Shown here one piece after another: positions 36,611 to 49,900 of a stretch of DNA of 64,000 nucleotides; position 1 is the stretch's first letter, and every line of letters starts with the position of its first letter. Origin of the DNA: Haemonchus contortus (Eukaryota; Nematoda; Chromadorea; Rhabditida; Trichostrongylidae); the NCBI GenBank assembly GCA_000469685.2, contig LS997566.1:7422491-7486490 (forward strand). Direction: 5' to 3'. The position numbers and the translations under genes were made by a program. The notes beneath the pieces were generated by a model, which was not told the origin of the DNA, made no database searches, and worked only from the letters and a program-made list of their open reading frames with translations.

Positions 36611-37630
36611 TTCAACCACTTATATGTAATTCTGGACAAAAGAAATATATAGAGCAAGATGCTCTCAAAGCGATTCAGCGTTGAAATCTAGAGAGAACCA
36701 CATTATTCTGATAATCTAACACTGCGCTGAGTGACTCCATCGTGATTGAGCTGTCGTGGACGTATTGTGCACGCGTTGGCGTGCATAGCCCAGCTGGTAA
36801 CATATAACATAGAAAATTCTCATCTTCACGTATGTTATCTAAGCACATGCTCTAAGCAGAATATTAAGATGTTTGCACTATCAAGCCTTGAATTACTATT
36901 TGACCCACTAATGGACTCAGCGCATTATTTGACACTTCATAATCACCTTCTGCAATAGGAAACAGTCGATTTTTACTCTGAAAAATCTCACTCTACTCAG
37001 AATCATAAGTTTTCAAACAAATATAATCAAAAATAAGTAGTCACAACGACATGAGAAATCTTTAATATACAACACAGACAATACATGGAGAAGAGGCTTG
37101 TTACTATGAAGCTTGTTTTACTGTGGCTCACAGAAGCCTGTGGCTATGCCCATGATCCTGAGAAAAGAAATTGCGACAACTTCTTCGTATTTACAAAAAA
37201 GTACATGCTCACGATAACAGGTACCCGGCTTTGATTAATCTGCCTAAATAACTAGATTTCGAACAATTTAGAATCACTTGCGAATTATGACCTAACTAAC
37301 ACTTCCATTTCGCTCCGACACGTAGTTGCACCGATGTGCAAAAATAACAATATAGCGGAAATATGGCATGTCTATAAAAGTTTGGTTGGAAGTTCTTCAG
37401 CTGAGAATCAAAAGGAGAGCTAGTCAGGAAACTAAGAGCAGTTCTCTTCAGAATATGCAGTACACCAAGTTAAACATGAAAAGCATGCATGATATAGAGC
37501 AATTTCTCAGTTTCGCCCTTTTGCATTATCAGTAGAAAATCCCAAATAGTGCTGTCCAAATTCACCACTGCTCATTCACATTTTACAATAACGGCAAATG
37601 GCGGCAATAATAACGGCAATAACAACAAGG

Positions 37631-40600
37631 CTAATACAATACAAATTCATCAGGAGGTTTCGTGACAGGAGGACATTTGGAGTTCATTAATTTCTGATAT
37701 GCTTCTTGCATATCATTGGGTGATTCCAGAGGGTAATGCGCCACAGTCATCGGTAACCCGTCTTCGCTACATAAGGTAGCGTCGTTCGTTTCACTCTAAA
37801 TTTGGATCTCATCTCAGTGAACTCTGTTTTTTCTCTGTGGTCTATTGAAAAAATATATGTACATTGTGGTCTATTGAAAAAATATATGTACATACAGAAA
37901 AGAAACCAAGATCACACTTTCATTGCAAACGGAAACAAATAGAACTATGTTTGTACTGGGAGTCATGGCCATTCACCGAATCGAACCTTAATGTCACTCA
38001 CCTCACATCTCGTCTGTATTTGAGCATCATATGCTATTATGAAAAGTGAGCAGAAAAAAGTGTTAAGTCAAAGTGGGAGAGAATCTGATATTCTTTGTCG
38101 TTCTTCAATGTCTTGATATTCCTGATGCCTCCTATGCATATCTCTTTCTTTTGCGGCTCCTGGCTCAGCCGTTTTCATGTTGATTAAGTGACCAGAATAT
38201 GCAATGTTGGAGTTACTTTTGGGCATTATAAAAGGCTAGTTTTTTCAATCGAACACGATTTCTATAGATGTGATTGCAAATGAAGTTACCACCCACTAGC
38301 GTTCGCAATCCCCTCTGCTTGCCTACGAGCAAAAGTGCTTGTTCGATAATTGGCGACTTCTGCACGATTTCTCGACGCAGGTGAGGTGCAATTGCAGTAA
38401 GTTAGCTTCAACTCGTATGTTGTTTCGCTTCACGTGATCATCGAGACGTTGCCGAGAGCTGTGTTGAATGTTTGAGAGCCGTAGATGTACGTTTGCAGAA
38501 GATCAGTAATGAAATGTTATGGCGCACAATAGTACTTCGGTGCTCAAAAAAGCGCGAAAGTTTACGGCGCTAAAGAAATGCGAATGTACTGAAAAGTAGG
38601 AAAAATAGGACATTGTACCCAGTAGAAAAGTAGCTGTGCAATGTTGTGCAATTTCAATAAAAGGATAAGAACAGCATATCAGTCCGGGAAAACGATCCGA
38701 ACAATGTCTGATTGTTTCAATAACTGCCCCAGTGCGAATGTTGCAGCTCCTACAACATCAAAATCAAGAAAATGGTCATTTTTTGATGTGGCGAATAGCG
38801 TAGACAGTCTCTGAGTTCCTACTGCGCCCTGTCCATGTCTTCACAGCCCCGTAATGCTCTATCTGGCATACTCAAAGACCATAGGTTCATGATGAGAAGG
38901 TAGCGTTTTCTCTGTGCTTTTTTATGTTAATCCCTGCAAAGGCGACCACATTAAAACCCTGATCTGCAGAACTTTCATATTCAGCTTCCATGTTTCACTT
39001 CCACTTAACTCACATGCTTACTAACAGTACTATTATTTTGAGAATACGAAGCTCTCTACCTGAAGCAGATACATTATCCTGTTGTTCCAATCTACGAAAG
39101 GTGTTTTAAGAGCTCCAGCCACAAGACCTGTATAGAAAACGTCCTAAAATAAACATAAAATCAAAGACATGGATCTTTGCAAACTCATATTTTTTAGAAT
39201 GAATACGTTGTTATATGTGAAATGCAACAAGAGGAGAGGTTCTACGACTGTTTCTCCCTTCCTTCCGAATGTCCTCAATTGAAGAGAATAGCGCATTCTG
39301 ATAAATGCTCAACGAGTGCTCAAGACACTGGGAGCCCGGAAGATTCTGATGAAAGTATAAAAAGCCTTTCTAATGAAAATTTCGTAACTCGCCCAACTTT
39401 TGTAATGCAGTCTGCAGTGCACACGAGCAATAGAGTGGAGCCTTTTTGAGAGGCCAGTGAGGAAGAGTGGACTGAATACATTTTTAGGGTCTATTTATCA
39501 AGGGCAATCAATGCGTATGATGCTAACAAAAGCCTGTACACCTACTTTCTCCGGATGGGGTTTGATGATGATCGTTTTTCCCAATGCCCGAGCGCTGTTC
39601 AACATCCCGGAGCAGTGGTCAAGTCTGTTAATATGATCTGCTCATGACCCCAACAAGCGCCTTAACTCCTCTAGCAAATTTGACGACGTGTGAAATTCAC
39701 TCAAGAACTACCCAAACTTGAGTAAACACCTACCAGAGTTCTCCTGTTGAAGTTGACGAGACTTGCGTACACTAAGGCCTACTGTCTGCAGCAAATAAAA
39801 ATTTCTCGCTGTTTCGTTTCCTTTTCTGCAGGTAAGCAAGTTCAGGCATGAGTCACAGCTTGCAATGCGGCTGCGCCTATGTAACGCCGGGGGTCCTTGG
39901 GTAAAGACGGACATTCAACTATGCTGTTCCTTCATTCATGGTCGAGACCCTTTATGACTATTCCACGTCGCGTTTAATAGCATACTAGGTGCGATACCCT
40001 TCCATTCTTAATAAAATCTGATCTATTGAGTTATAGAAGGCTGTAAGCGCTGAGTTCAACTACGCATGAGTGATGCAATATATGTAATCATATATCTGTA
40101 GGGAATTGTGCTTTAAAATGAATTTCCCTCGCACGTACCTCCATCACGAAAGGAGCAAAGTATAAGGACGTTTCAGCAATTTCTTTCACTGTCTCATTAC
40201 CCATCACGTAAAACGGTCCGTTGCAGTAAGGAGGATAATATTTGAAAGGCCAAACGTCTTTTGAGACATACCTGGAACCTGAATGATTCAGCACTTCGAA
40301 AAAACGTGTTATGAATACCCCAATGCTCTATTGAGCTCTATGCGTGATCACTTTCTTCTAACTGGTACCTTTAAGCAAAACTCAACACTGGACATATTTT
40401 TCGAGAAACATCTGCAATTGTATGCGGGAATGGCGAATTCATTAGCTTTTTCAGCCAACCTCCCATTCCAACTTCCAGTTCTATCTCGTGAAAGAACTTG
40501 AAAAAAACACTGTGATAAACCAGCTCTTTTATAAAATCATTTCGTTGCCTATGGGTCCCAAAAAACCAATAATCAATACACAATGGCAACAATAAAGAAT

Positions 40601-43600
40601 ATTCAGATAGTTACCCACCATTTGTTATATGGGTCGCGAATCGGAGCAGTATTGTAGTGAACAGAGCAATATATGCGGCGTAGCGAACCCGGTTCCCAAA
40701 TCCAACTAGCAACTAGTCTGTCAGGATGCACAGCAACGTCGTCATCGACTTTTAGTAGAAACGGTACAGATGGACAAAATTGCATGTGAAAGGTCATACA
40801 CGCATGCACCTGAGTCATTTCCAAGCTAACAGAACACGATTCGGAAAAGAAGATTCTTCCAAGTAATGAATTCTAGAGGGTAAACCTTTTGTAGTAAATT
40901 CACCTTTTGTACTAGATTCTCATAGGAATCTGTTAGGTCTGTGGCGATGAGATCACGATATCTGTACTGCTCTTCCAGTAGCTCTTTTAATTGTCGTGGA
41001 TTGTCCCAACTAGGAACAGACAAAATAAAGAACACCACGACACGGCCTCTCTGAAACGATTAGGACATAAATGCTGTCTGTATATATTCCTATTTGTATT
41101 ATCATATATTGTATGTCCAATAAGTATAGATGATTTTTCGGTGTGGAAAAGACAACCTAAAATCAAGTCACAAAAGCACCGTTTTGTTAAAACAACCAAA
41201 AGTGATTTCGCGGCTCCTGAGTGCCCCAAATTCAAGAGCGCAAAAATCCAATACTTCCAAAGCAGAAATTGTTTGCTGATTTCATTTATTTATTTATTTA
41301 TTTATTTAGTAACATGTACAGTCAGTACATGAATACAGCGTACTACGAAAACAAATATAAATAATCAAGATCCAAGAGAACCAGGTAGTAAAAGAACAGC
41401 TGATCAAAGCAAAAGCCTTTGAAAGAAAAATGATACATTATAAAACTTCCACTAAGGCAAAACTAAAAATGAGCTAACCAGTGTAGCTCTCAGCCAAGTA
41501 TTTTTTCAGTGCTCGTTTGAACAGCGACAAAGTTTTGGGCAGGGAGTATTTTTTAACAAATTCACGAAACTCAGAAGATGCCCGATTAAGAAAGAAATTT
41601 GCTCTAACATTGGACCTAGACCTAGGAAAGTATGGTTTCAAATTATTCCCACGGGTATTTGATGGTTGAAGAGTGAGAGCCCCCTTTAAATCAACAACTG
41701 ATCTCCCAGTGAGTATTCTAAATAGCATAACAACATCTTGTTTCTTCCTTCTACTAAGAAGTGACTCGATTCCAAGCATTCTATTCCTTGTAGTTGCTCC
41801 AGGGATGGATTTATAACAGAAACCCAAAGCCCGAATCAAGACTTTCCTTGTAAAACTATTCTGCACAGCTTCTAATCTATTAGTATCTTTTTTAGTTCGA
41901 GGAAAGAATACTTCCGTTCCATATTCAAGAATCGGGCGCACATATATTTTATAAGCTCTTACAAGTATGCCAGGGTCCCTAGTATATAGGCTCCTCAATA
42001 GTTGAAAAAAGCCTCCTCTCAGCTTTATTTGCTATCGTCATACAATGAGAATCGAACATCAGTTTACGATCAATAATGAAGCCCAGGTCTCTCATTTCCC
42101 TCACCTCATTGAGTTGATCACCATCCATGAAATAATTTGAACCGCGACTATTGCTACCTAAATGCAGAAGTGAAGATTTATCAAGAGCCAAAGGAAGATC
42201 CCATACATTAGACCAGCTGACTACCGCAGCTATAGCCTCCTGTACTCCTCTTACATCCTCATCAACCGAGATCGACTTATAAATTTTACTATCATCAGCG
42301 AAAACTTTGCAGTTGACGCCAGCCTGCTCCACAACCTTGGGCAAGTCATAGGAGTAGACGCAAAACAATACAGGCGAAAGGACGGCTCCCTGCGGAACAC
42401 CACTGGGCACAGCCTTTATCGACGAAAGTGATTCATTTATCCTTACTTGAAACGTCCTTTGATCAAGGAAAGAACTAATCCATTGAACAATTCTATCATG
42501 TACACCAACATGCTTAAGTTTCATCAGAAGTTTAGCATGATTAACCTTGTCAAACGCTTTGCGGAAGTCGAAATAGACAACATCCACATCCTTCACTAAA
42601 CAATTATTATTATTATTAACAATTATTTCACTCGCTACCACTCAATCGCGCATGTAGGTTTCCTTGCAGTGTGCATAATTAGTGAATTAAGACTTCTCAT
42701 ATCTTCTAAATGGCGAAGGTTCACTTGATGCCACTTGCAATCATTCACATGCAATATGCGGAAGAGCGCAGTAAAGTTCTTTATAGTTTCAATACTAAGA
42801 GAAGGCTGTCGAACGACTCAGAGAAGCAGAGTCATTCAAAATCATACTGGAAAGCAGTATGAAGGCTAGTGTTCCCCAAAATTGGACTATCCAAATAGAC
42901 CGGTCATTGGTAAGACTCCGTTGGTTTCCTTTGCATGTCGATCGTGATCCTGAGTGATTTATGAGAAAGGCAAATGAACAAGACTCAACTAGGTCGTCTA
43001 TTCGGCGGATTTTCAAGCAGAAGCTTTATTGCCATACCAGGGAGCCACTGCTTTCCGAAGCGTAAGGTTAAAAATGGAGAAGATTGCTAGCTCGCTCGAA
43101 AAGAGCACGCATACTTCCATCGCTTTCTATGGCAAGAAAATTTTCCACGCCAATGCGATCCACAACAAATAAAGCGATGGCGCTTTGGATAGAAACATCG
43201 ATAGTGCAATCTCTCGAGAAGAAGTTGTTATAAGAACAGCAAAAAGTTGTTTACAGAGGGAGTTTCGACCAACGGTAAACGTCGTTGTTTAGTCGGTATA
43301 GGCGTGAGAATTGACAAGGATGCAGAGAGCGTACTGATGCACGTAACAAAGGCTGATCCGACTCCGATTCCTGAAACACCCCGTGATCTTTTCAGATGAA
43401 CGGTACTTCAGCGCACAGAGCCAAGCTCGGCCAAGAGTGGGAGTGGCGCGAAATGGCAGAACTCGTTAGCATAAAGGAAAGGCCATCCTGCTTTTCCAAT
43501 CTTAAGTCGCCTGTCTCTTCCGTATAGTCCCCTATAAAGCGGGGGCCTGTAAACTTTGCAGTCCTAGTTTGGAGTCCTTGAAAGCAAGGCCAAAAAAAAC

Positions 43601-45566
43601 TGGGAAAAATGGAGGAGAGTGCATACGAGCAACATACAAAGAGTTTGAAAACAGACTCTGAGCCTCTATCTTTGCCAATGTGGGATATTTCGTAGGGTGA
43701 ATGTAGCCCGTTGCACATAATGTAATCAAACGGGCGTACAAATTTCATTGTCATCCTCAGCTTCGGAGCTTGAAATACATTGCAATGAATAGGAACTCAT
43801 GATTCTGGGACACCCTGTATAACGAAATCTACAAACGAGTTGCTCACAATTACCAGTTATCGCTTTGACGCATCAAACCCCTCATGCTCTAGCCAAATGA
43901 TGCTAATAACCGCAAAGTTGAGAAGGTGATAGGCTAACACTTTCACACTTCAAGGGAAGCTCGCCCACGCATCCGAGGCGTTGAATGTTAGTGCGGTTAG
44001 TACAACGATTTCTTGGTGTAAGGGAGACTGTGCATTTATCCTCCCAGTGGAAGATGAAATATTATCAGCCTGCCAATCTGTGACTTTGCCAATACTTTGA
44101 CCACTCCATGTGATAGTGAGCCCCATGCCACTGTACTACCTCCATGCTGCCTCTATGAAACACAGCACTTCACATGACTGACGGAAATTCTCCGAACGTT
44201 GCGAACGCTCGCTTTGCGGCATGCGGCAAATCTTTCTCAGTTGTCTCGCGGCTCCCACTGAAGTCACCGTACTCGACCGGCCTCATGCCAATCGATAGGA
44301 CGCAATATTATTCAATGACTGCCCTTCTTTTTTGATTGATTTTGATTGTTTTTCTCTTTCTTTTTCGTTTTTATGTTTATTGGACTTGATTGTTTGGAAT
44401 GACTAATCCTCTACTATAGATGATTGAGACCGCATTGGAATTGAAGGGAGCGGCCAGCGAATCCCTCACAAATTCCGCGCTCCAATCTACCATCGCGATT
44501 CTGCGGGTGCGGCAAGCGCGATGCCGTGTTCGAAGGAAGATACCGGACTTCTCTTACATAGATGTAATATAAACTAGTTCGCTTTATGCCCTCCGAGCAT
44601 TTAAAAGAGTTTGCCCACATAGATTTATAATATGTGAAATCATATGTAAGATTTTATAGGACTAATTTTCAATCATTATAGTATTTATATGTAAGATTTA
44701 TAAAATAGATAGAAGGCACCGTACCTTAATTTCCTTCGAGTTCATAGGTGAAGCCCAGCTCCTTCTAATTGCTAGTCGTTTTTTGTAATCGTTTGCAACT
44801 GACAGCACTGTTACAACAATAAGTGGAATTCTGAACGAAACTGATTCTGTTCGAAGCTTTAGTTATCTAATGTCATCAAAAGAGGATGAGGGTCGCACCA
44901 ACCTTCTTTCCGTTTTTTTACACAGTTCGACATCAGGTAACATAGTGAAGTTGTACAGAAGAAAATGTTTGGACGTTCTTCGACGATAAAGATAGATATC
45001 GGAAAGGTTGGGTTGAACATGTGAGCACCACTTCATCAGTATATACAAAGCGACAATATCGAAAAGAAAAACGAATAATCTTCTCCGCGCCGCTTCGTTT
45101 ACACAGTAAACAATAAATTTACTCACAAAAAAGAAATATAGGTCGAGTTCTGAATGTCCTGTTGACCATAAGGACTATCCTGAAAATATGGAGCTCGGAA
45201 ATTTGCAATGATGTATTAACGTGCTTCAAAAGAGGTTTCTTCTCATCATTATTCGGGACCGAACCCACACCTCAAGCACATACTACTTGCCCGTGCCTGT
45301 ACGTGCTAAGGTGGACCACTCTCACGTGCCGCTTCCTATTTTCGAACTTCTTGGTTCCCAACCCTCGGATTGATCTGTCCTTTTGAGAAGAATTGATCAA
45401 GTGAACTGATTGAACTGATTTCAATAATCCGACAAAGTTTCCGTTCATGTGTTCGTTCGTAGTTTCAAGTCCCATTCTCGATCGTTTCCTAAGATCTCCG
45501 ATAAAATCTTTCCAAAGTCCGTGAACTGGCTTACCGTGGGAGTTCTATATTTATTCCTCGTTTCAT
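37631..45566 (-). CDS. GT31 beta-1,3-galactosyltransferase-like protein, paralogue 2, 8 exons, 358 aa
   Basis: Same family and predicted role as the flanking paralogues: a Golgi type II transferase using a UDP-sugar. Exons in coding order: 45535-45566, 44903-45121, 44725-44830, 40904-41050, 40619-40809, 40139-40271, 39060-39143, 37631-37795. Sum 1077 bp, no internal stop. A short first exon (MKRGINIELPR) was chosen because the second exon is open from a GTG and needs an upstream ATG in phase 2. Signal anchor at 26-40 (LFVFLFDIVALYILM) after an Arg cluster. Motifs: LAIRRSWASP, VVVFFILSVPSW, DLTDSYENLVQK, LLKVDDDV with DDD at 190-192, YPPYCNGPFYVMG, EDVFYTGLVAG, and a tail with a Cys in DATLCSEDG and another in MNSKCPP. 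Intron 3 (3.7 kb) carries a LINE and a Tc1-like relic. First exon is the least certain part. Confidence 0.85.
37836..37893. repeat. Exact 29-bp tandem duplication in intron 7 of GT31 paralogue 2
   Basis: The unit beginning tgtggtctattgaaaaaata and ending tatgtacat occurs twice back to back (37836-37864 and 37865-37893) with no difference, so it is probably recent. It lies about 40 bp upstream (in gene sense) of the acceptor of the terminal exon. Confidence 0.85.
41281..42641 (-). mobile_element. CR1/Jockey-type LINE, 5'-truncated, one frameshift
   Basis: The minus strand encodes the reverse transcriptase of a non-LTR retrotransposon in two frames. The first (42641-41979) has DVVYFDFRKAFDKVNHAKLL, SGVPQGAVLSPVLF and the catalytic CKVFADDSKIYK. 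The second (41998-41474) has YKIYVRPILEYGTEVF and the C-terminal region ending LKKYLAESYTG. The frames overlap near 41979-42003, where a run of six T in gene sense probably carries a one-base indel. The 3' end is a (TTTA)n tail in plus-strand view at 41281-41307. The 5' end, with the endonuclease, is missing. It lies in intron 3 of GT31 paralogue 2 in the same orientation as the gene. Relatively little decay suggests a younger insertion than the other LINEs here. Confidence 0.88.
42950..43817 (+). pseudogene. Relic of a Tc1-like transposon and its transposase
   Basis: The plus strand contains two recognisable transposase blocks: EQDSTRSSIRRIFKQKLYCH (the linker after the paired HTH domain) near 42976 and LKHPVIFSDERYFSAQSQ (around the second catalytic Asp) near 43370. 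Both are followed by stops and frame changes. The right end CACCCTG with TA at 43818-43819 resembles the outer end of a terminal inverted repeat; no left end is found, so the boundary on that side is approximate. It lies next to the LINE, also in intron 3 of GT31 paralogue 2. Confidence 0.6.
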
Positions 45567-45705
45567 TCATCTAAGTTAAGACACTGAAATGAACCTTTTC
45601 AATCATCATCAGTTTTACGACATATTTGCTACGGTACGCAGAGGATACCACATTTAAATTTAACACGGTGAAAATTTGGCATCGACTTAATATACTGGCT
45701 AAATA

Positions 45706-46977
45706 CAGGGTGCGCCATAAATATGGTAACAACTTTTCGGACGTCCGAAACTTTCTTGTTCTGAGGGTTTCTCCGAACCTGCACCTTTCCTTATGTTCAC
45801 GATATACCTCAGACTACATATCTACTTTTGTGCTCTCAACTCGTCAGATTTCGAAAAATGGTGGGGCCTCGCAGACATTCACCAACCGTTCCGTCTTTGC
45901 GCGCATTTGGTGAGTCTCTTTCAGGGATCGCTCCTCGTTTCGACATTATCCCCACTGACAGTATTTCGAATCGCGATGCATAGACAGGTCGAGGCAAACC
46001 TCAAGACGGTCGTCTTGCCTCACATTCAACCACTTTTCCGAATAGAATTACTCGGAAACGAGTATGCTGCAAAACTTGCCGAAATACGAGTAAAATGGCT
46101 GCTGATTTGTTTGTATGTTCTTCAACGATGAGAAGAGCCTACCCTAGTAAATACAATTGTATCCAGATAAAATTCGGGAGCCTTATGAGCTTCTTAACGA
46201 GAAGAAGTTGGAGAGAAAAAACAAATGCCGTGCGCTACCTCCGCATGGCACGCAGTTCGACCAACTTTTTCTTGACTAGAGGGTGTTCAGCGTGGAAGAA
46301 ATGTTGAGAGCCCAAAGCATACATATATTTCACATTTTTAGTGCTGAAGCCATTGAGTATAGTCAGATCGCCTCTCATAGCCATTTTCCCTCTTTCGGGG
46401 TGGTTTTTGCTGAATCTCTACCATCACAGCGATATCGCCAATTATGATCAAAAAAAAAAATACAAAATCCAATCCAAAACTCTTCAGGAAGGGTCCTTCT
46501 AAAAGGGTGCAGCTAAGGGTCAAGGATTTTTTTAGGGATACGATCTGAAAACTTCGGTGCATGTGTTCACGTATAAGAAAAGATAAGACTGGTGCTGAGG
46601 GAGTGTTCGCGACTTTATCTCAGCTTCCCGATCCTCCTACGAATTTTCCGGACCACAATGTGATGAGTTGCCGGTTATAGTTCATATTGGAGAGCAAAGC
46701 CTGCGCTTCATAATGCACCACTGTCGCAGCTCATAACAAACCAGTGAAAAAAATCCCAGGCTGGATTTCTCCAAGAAACTCTGCGTGCCGCCGTCGATGA
46801 GTAGCTGAGGCATCTTTGAGCTATAATAAGTACAGAAAACGGATATATAAGATGAGCGTGTGTTCATTTTGTAGAAGTGATGCATAGTAAATAACTCACA
46901 TAATTTCACCATGTATCAATATGAACTAGGGTTTTTGGAGCTCAATTCTTTTGTTACCATATTTATGGCGCACCCTG
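45706..46977. mobile_element. Tc1/mariner-superfamily element, 1272 bp, decayed
   Basis: Terminal inverted repeats CAGGGTGCGCCATAAATATG(GTAACAA) at 45706-45732 and their exact complement at 46951-46977 are flanked by TA on both sides. Size matches a full-length one-gene element. The interior has only short open frames. A plus-strand piece (VEANLKTVVLPHIQPLF) could be a transposase remnant, but I cannot identify catalytic residues. Ends intact, coding region lost. It lies just upstream of GT31 paralogue 2. Confidence 0.82.
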
Positions 46978-49900
46978 TACTTAAATAATCAGAATTTAGG
47001 TATTGCTCTCAATAATTTGTATAGTATATACGAGCAGTACGGTGCGTGTGGAAGTATAATATTATGCATGAGAGGGGAAGGAATCTAGGAGAGCTTTCAC
47101 GCAAGACGGCTTTGAACTCTTTATTTGCTCTTTGAAATAAGCTACCTATAAATTCTTAGTATGCTACTGCCAGTTTGCTCTCACTTTCTAACGTAGTTCT
47201 TTTCGAGCAAAAAGTATATTTTCAATTTTTGCTGATGAAACATGACAGGAGTTCTGTACTGGGAACTTCTACCTGTCCCAGTGTTGCAGTCAATGCTGAA
47301 ACCCGCAGTGAGCAGCTTCACCCATCACGCCGGTAGCGAGTGGGAAAGCGGAAACTTAACTTTACTCCCTCGACCATCATGCTCGGTCAACACTGTGGAG
47401 GACATTGATGAAAACGGAAGATTTTTCAAGACTCTCCCTCTAAATCCATTGTATAACAATGACTTAGATTAATCACCATTCACTTCAGTCTCTACGCCCT
47501 ACTGTATACTTGAAGACCAGTTTAGGCCGGGAAAAGCGTCCGAGCCTAAAATTTTTTTCGATGCGAAAATTTTTATGTGATTGCTATGAATATGACTTCT
47601 CGCAATGGAAAACATCGAAAAACTTTCTATGCGTTCAGGTTAATTGCGGCAGCACGAAATGATGGCACCGTTATTCGGTGAATAATCGGAGAAAATAAAA
47701 AAGGTAAGAATTATGCACTGAAAAAGAAGACGCATTAAGGATAAATTATTTGAAAACAGCAAAAAATTTACTGCGCATCGACTCTAACGAGATAAGAATA
47801 ATAATAGTGATGATGACTGACGAATGTATAGAAGAATATAAATCTGCTTAAAATGCAACTAACATTATTAAAAAGCTGTTTTGCACCAGTGGAACAGCTC
47901 TTTCATTACAAAAATCCATAATTCCAGAAATACATGCGAACGACACCGTTCCCTGGTATCAGGGTTTTAGATCAGCGTTCCTTTTTTCTTTTGCACTATT
48001 CCCTTGTAGGACAAGGATCCTCGGCGCCGTTCCGATTCGTTCCCACCTCGACTGGTTGTCGTTCCCGATAGACATCTTGTTTCAAAACTTGAAAATGATT
48101 CTTTACTCAGTACCTGTCATCATTGCTTCCTTCAAAAATAAAAAAGAGCAAACTTTTACTACTATGTGAGAACCAGTAACTTATCATGAATCTCAGAATC
48201 CACTACAAAAAGATATATGTGAAACTATAAAGGATAAAACCTTTGGGCGTGAATCAATCCCATCTAAGGAATGCGCCTCGCATTCTACCTCCATTCGAAT
48301 CATAGTGGCGTGTTGAATGCGTCTGTGGCTCATACAGCGATCTGCGGTGGCCACCCGATGTACCAGTCAGTGCTTTTATCCTCACAGACAAGTCTGGTCC
48401 CTATTAACGGACCCTGGAGGGGTGAAAGGCTTGTTTGGCCTAAGCTGATATCGACCCGATTCGGATTCGTACTCGTGATCGTGCTTAGGATCACAAGTGC
48501 GAATCCCCGGATCTTGGGAGCTGCGATAAAATAGTGCGTCACTTGCCCCTACACCACTTCCGCCCATGTGGAATCACTCAAAGGGACATGCTAATACCTA
48601 TGAGGGCAAGACCTCCCATCATTGGAGCAAAGTAGCGATTGTTCATGTTTATATTTTGAATTGTCAAAACAGAACTTCGAGGATAGCTGAGTACTGTAGC
48701 TTTCAGGTCAGAAGCTAAAAGAACTCAAAGAACAAAGCCTATCTCAGCTCCACCAGAGTAACTTACTCATCCTTTTCTTGCTGAAAGGACAAGGCGATAT
48801 CATTTGTGAAGATATGAGCGTAACGATACCTTCGCCGTATCAGCAACATCGAGTCGCACGTACCTGAGCTTCGAATAGAGAAGGCAACCGTTCGGGAGAC
48901 TTCCAGCTCTAGTCATCTTATTTACATGGACTGAGTCCTCGAACCGGTCCTTATCAAATTGAAACAATGTTTCTGCAAGAACAGAAGTCTCCGAATCAAG
49001 ATTTGTTCGGGTTCCGTCCGATCGTCACCCATTTCTTTCTCGAATTTTTCGACAATCGGGTCTGACTAATAAGCCATTTCAGTGATCCCTCCCTTCTTCA
49101 TAAGCAAGAAACTCGAAACAGGGCTCAACGTAATCTCGTCCATCGCTTCTTTTTGCTTTCTTTCTTCTCGCCCATCGGTGCCGACTCGTTGTAAACCGGC
49201 ATGAAGTTCCGAAATGCTTCAAATCCAAGGGTCTTGCCGTACAACCCTCGAAGGTAATGGCGTATTACCTTATTCTCAATATGGATACTTATGCATGCTA
49301 ACCTAGCCTTTCGCGCTCACAAGGGTGCCCGATTTGTACGGACTCTTCCAAGCGAACTTCAACTTGGATTTTATATCGACTGGCCCTGCAAATGCATAGG
49401 CCCTTTATACTCCTTAAAACGCCTTCGACTATTCCGGTATGTCACCGCTCTATTCTTGATCAATCAACGACGCGAAGTTCATCTTCTACTATCCCATCAC
49501 TTCCTAGTTACATAAACTGTTACACAGTACATCAGTGAACCAGTTAAGAAGATATAGTTATCGGCCAAATTAGTGCTTTCCTGGGCGGCCTTTCTCCTGT
49601 CAACAGATGCAATAAACGCAGTGGTAGACCTGAAGTATATGTCGAGCAGAATTTAAAGGTATTTCCTCATAAAGAAGATAAATTCATTCCCCGAATGGCA
49701 TTGAAAGCATCATAAAAGTGTTAACTCAGTTCGTACTATAATTCCTACAGTAACAACAGTCGTCAAATGACTGCTGAAATAGTTTGCGACTAATACGTGC
49801 TATTTGACGGTTTATACTAATGTAACGTGCAAATGAAAACATGTATGTACATATTTATATCAAAATTATGTATTTGTGAGAATATCCTGAGGCTAAAATC

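Larger units (their letters stand above)
33991..37630. other. Intergenic between GT31 paralogues 1 and 2
   Basis: This is the upstream region of paralogue 1. A 3' splice signal (GCTATTTTCCAG) lies about 45 bp upstream of its ATG, so a 5' non-coding exon or trans-splicing is possible. At 34770-34890 minus an exon-like open frame (PLIFPARHNRKDADIQ, then IPFFYKPRLLAEASG) ends at a GTAATT donor-like site, but I found no partner exon and do not call it. A SINE head and a minisatellite lie further up and are listed separately. Confidence 0.45.

Noticed and set aside
39222..39449. Plus-strand gene inside intron 6 of GT31 paralogue 2
   Set aside because: A 75-codon open frame with protein-like composition, but no start context, no splice partner and no relative that I recognise.
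43392..43754. 120-codon minus-strand gene
   Set aside because: It overlaps the Tc1-like relic that reads on the plus strand; best explained as its shadow.
45100..45126. Start of GT31 paralogue 2 at 45126
   Set aside because: The codon there is GTG, not ATG, and an in-phase upstream ATG exon (45535-45566) with a consensus donor explains the open frame better.
48271..48567. Open frames of 60 to 87 codons on both strands
   Set aside because: They lie wholly within a SINE copy.
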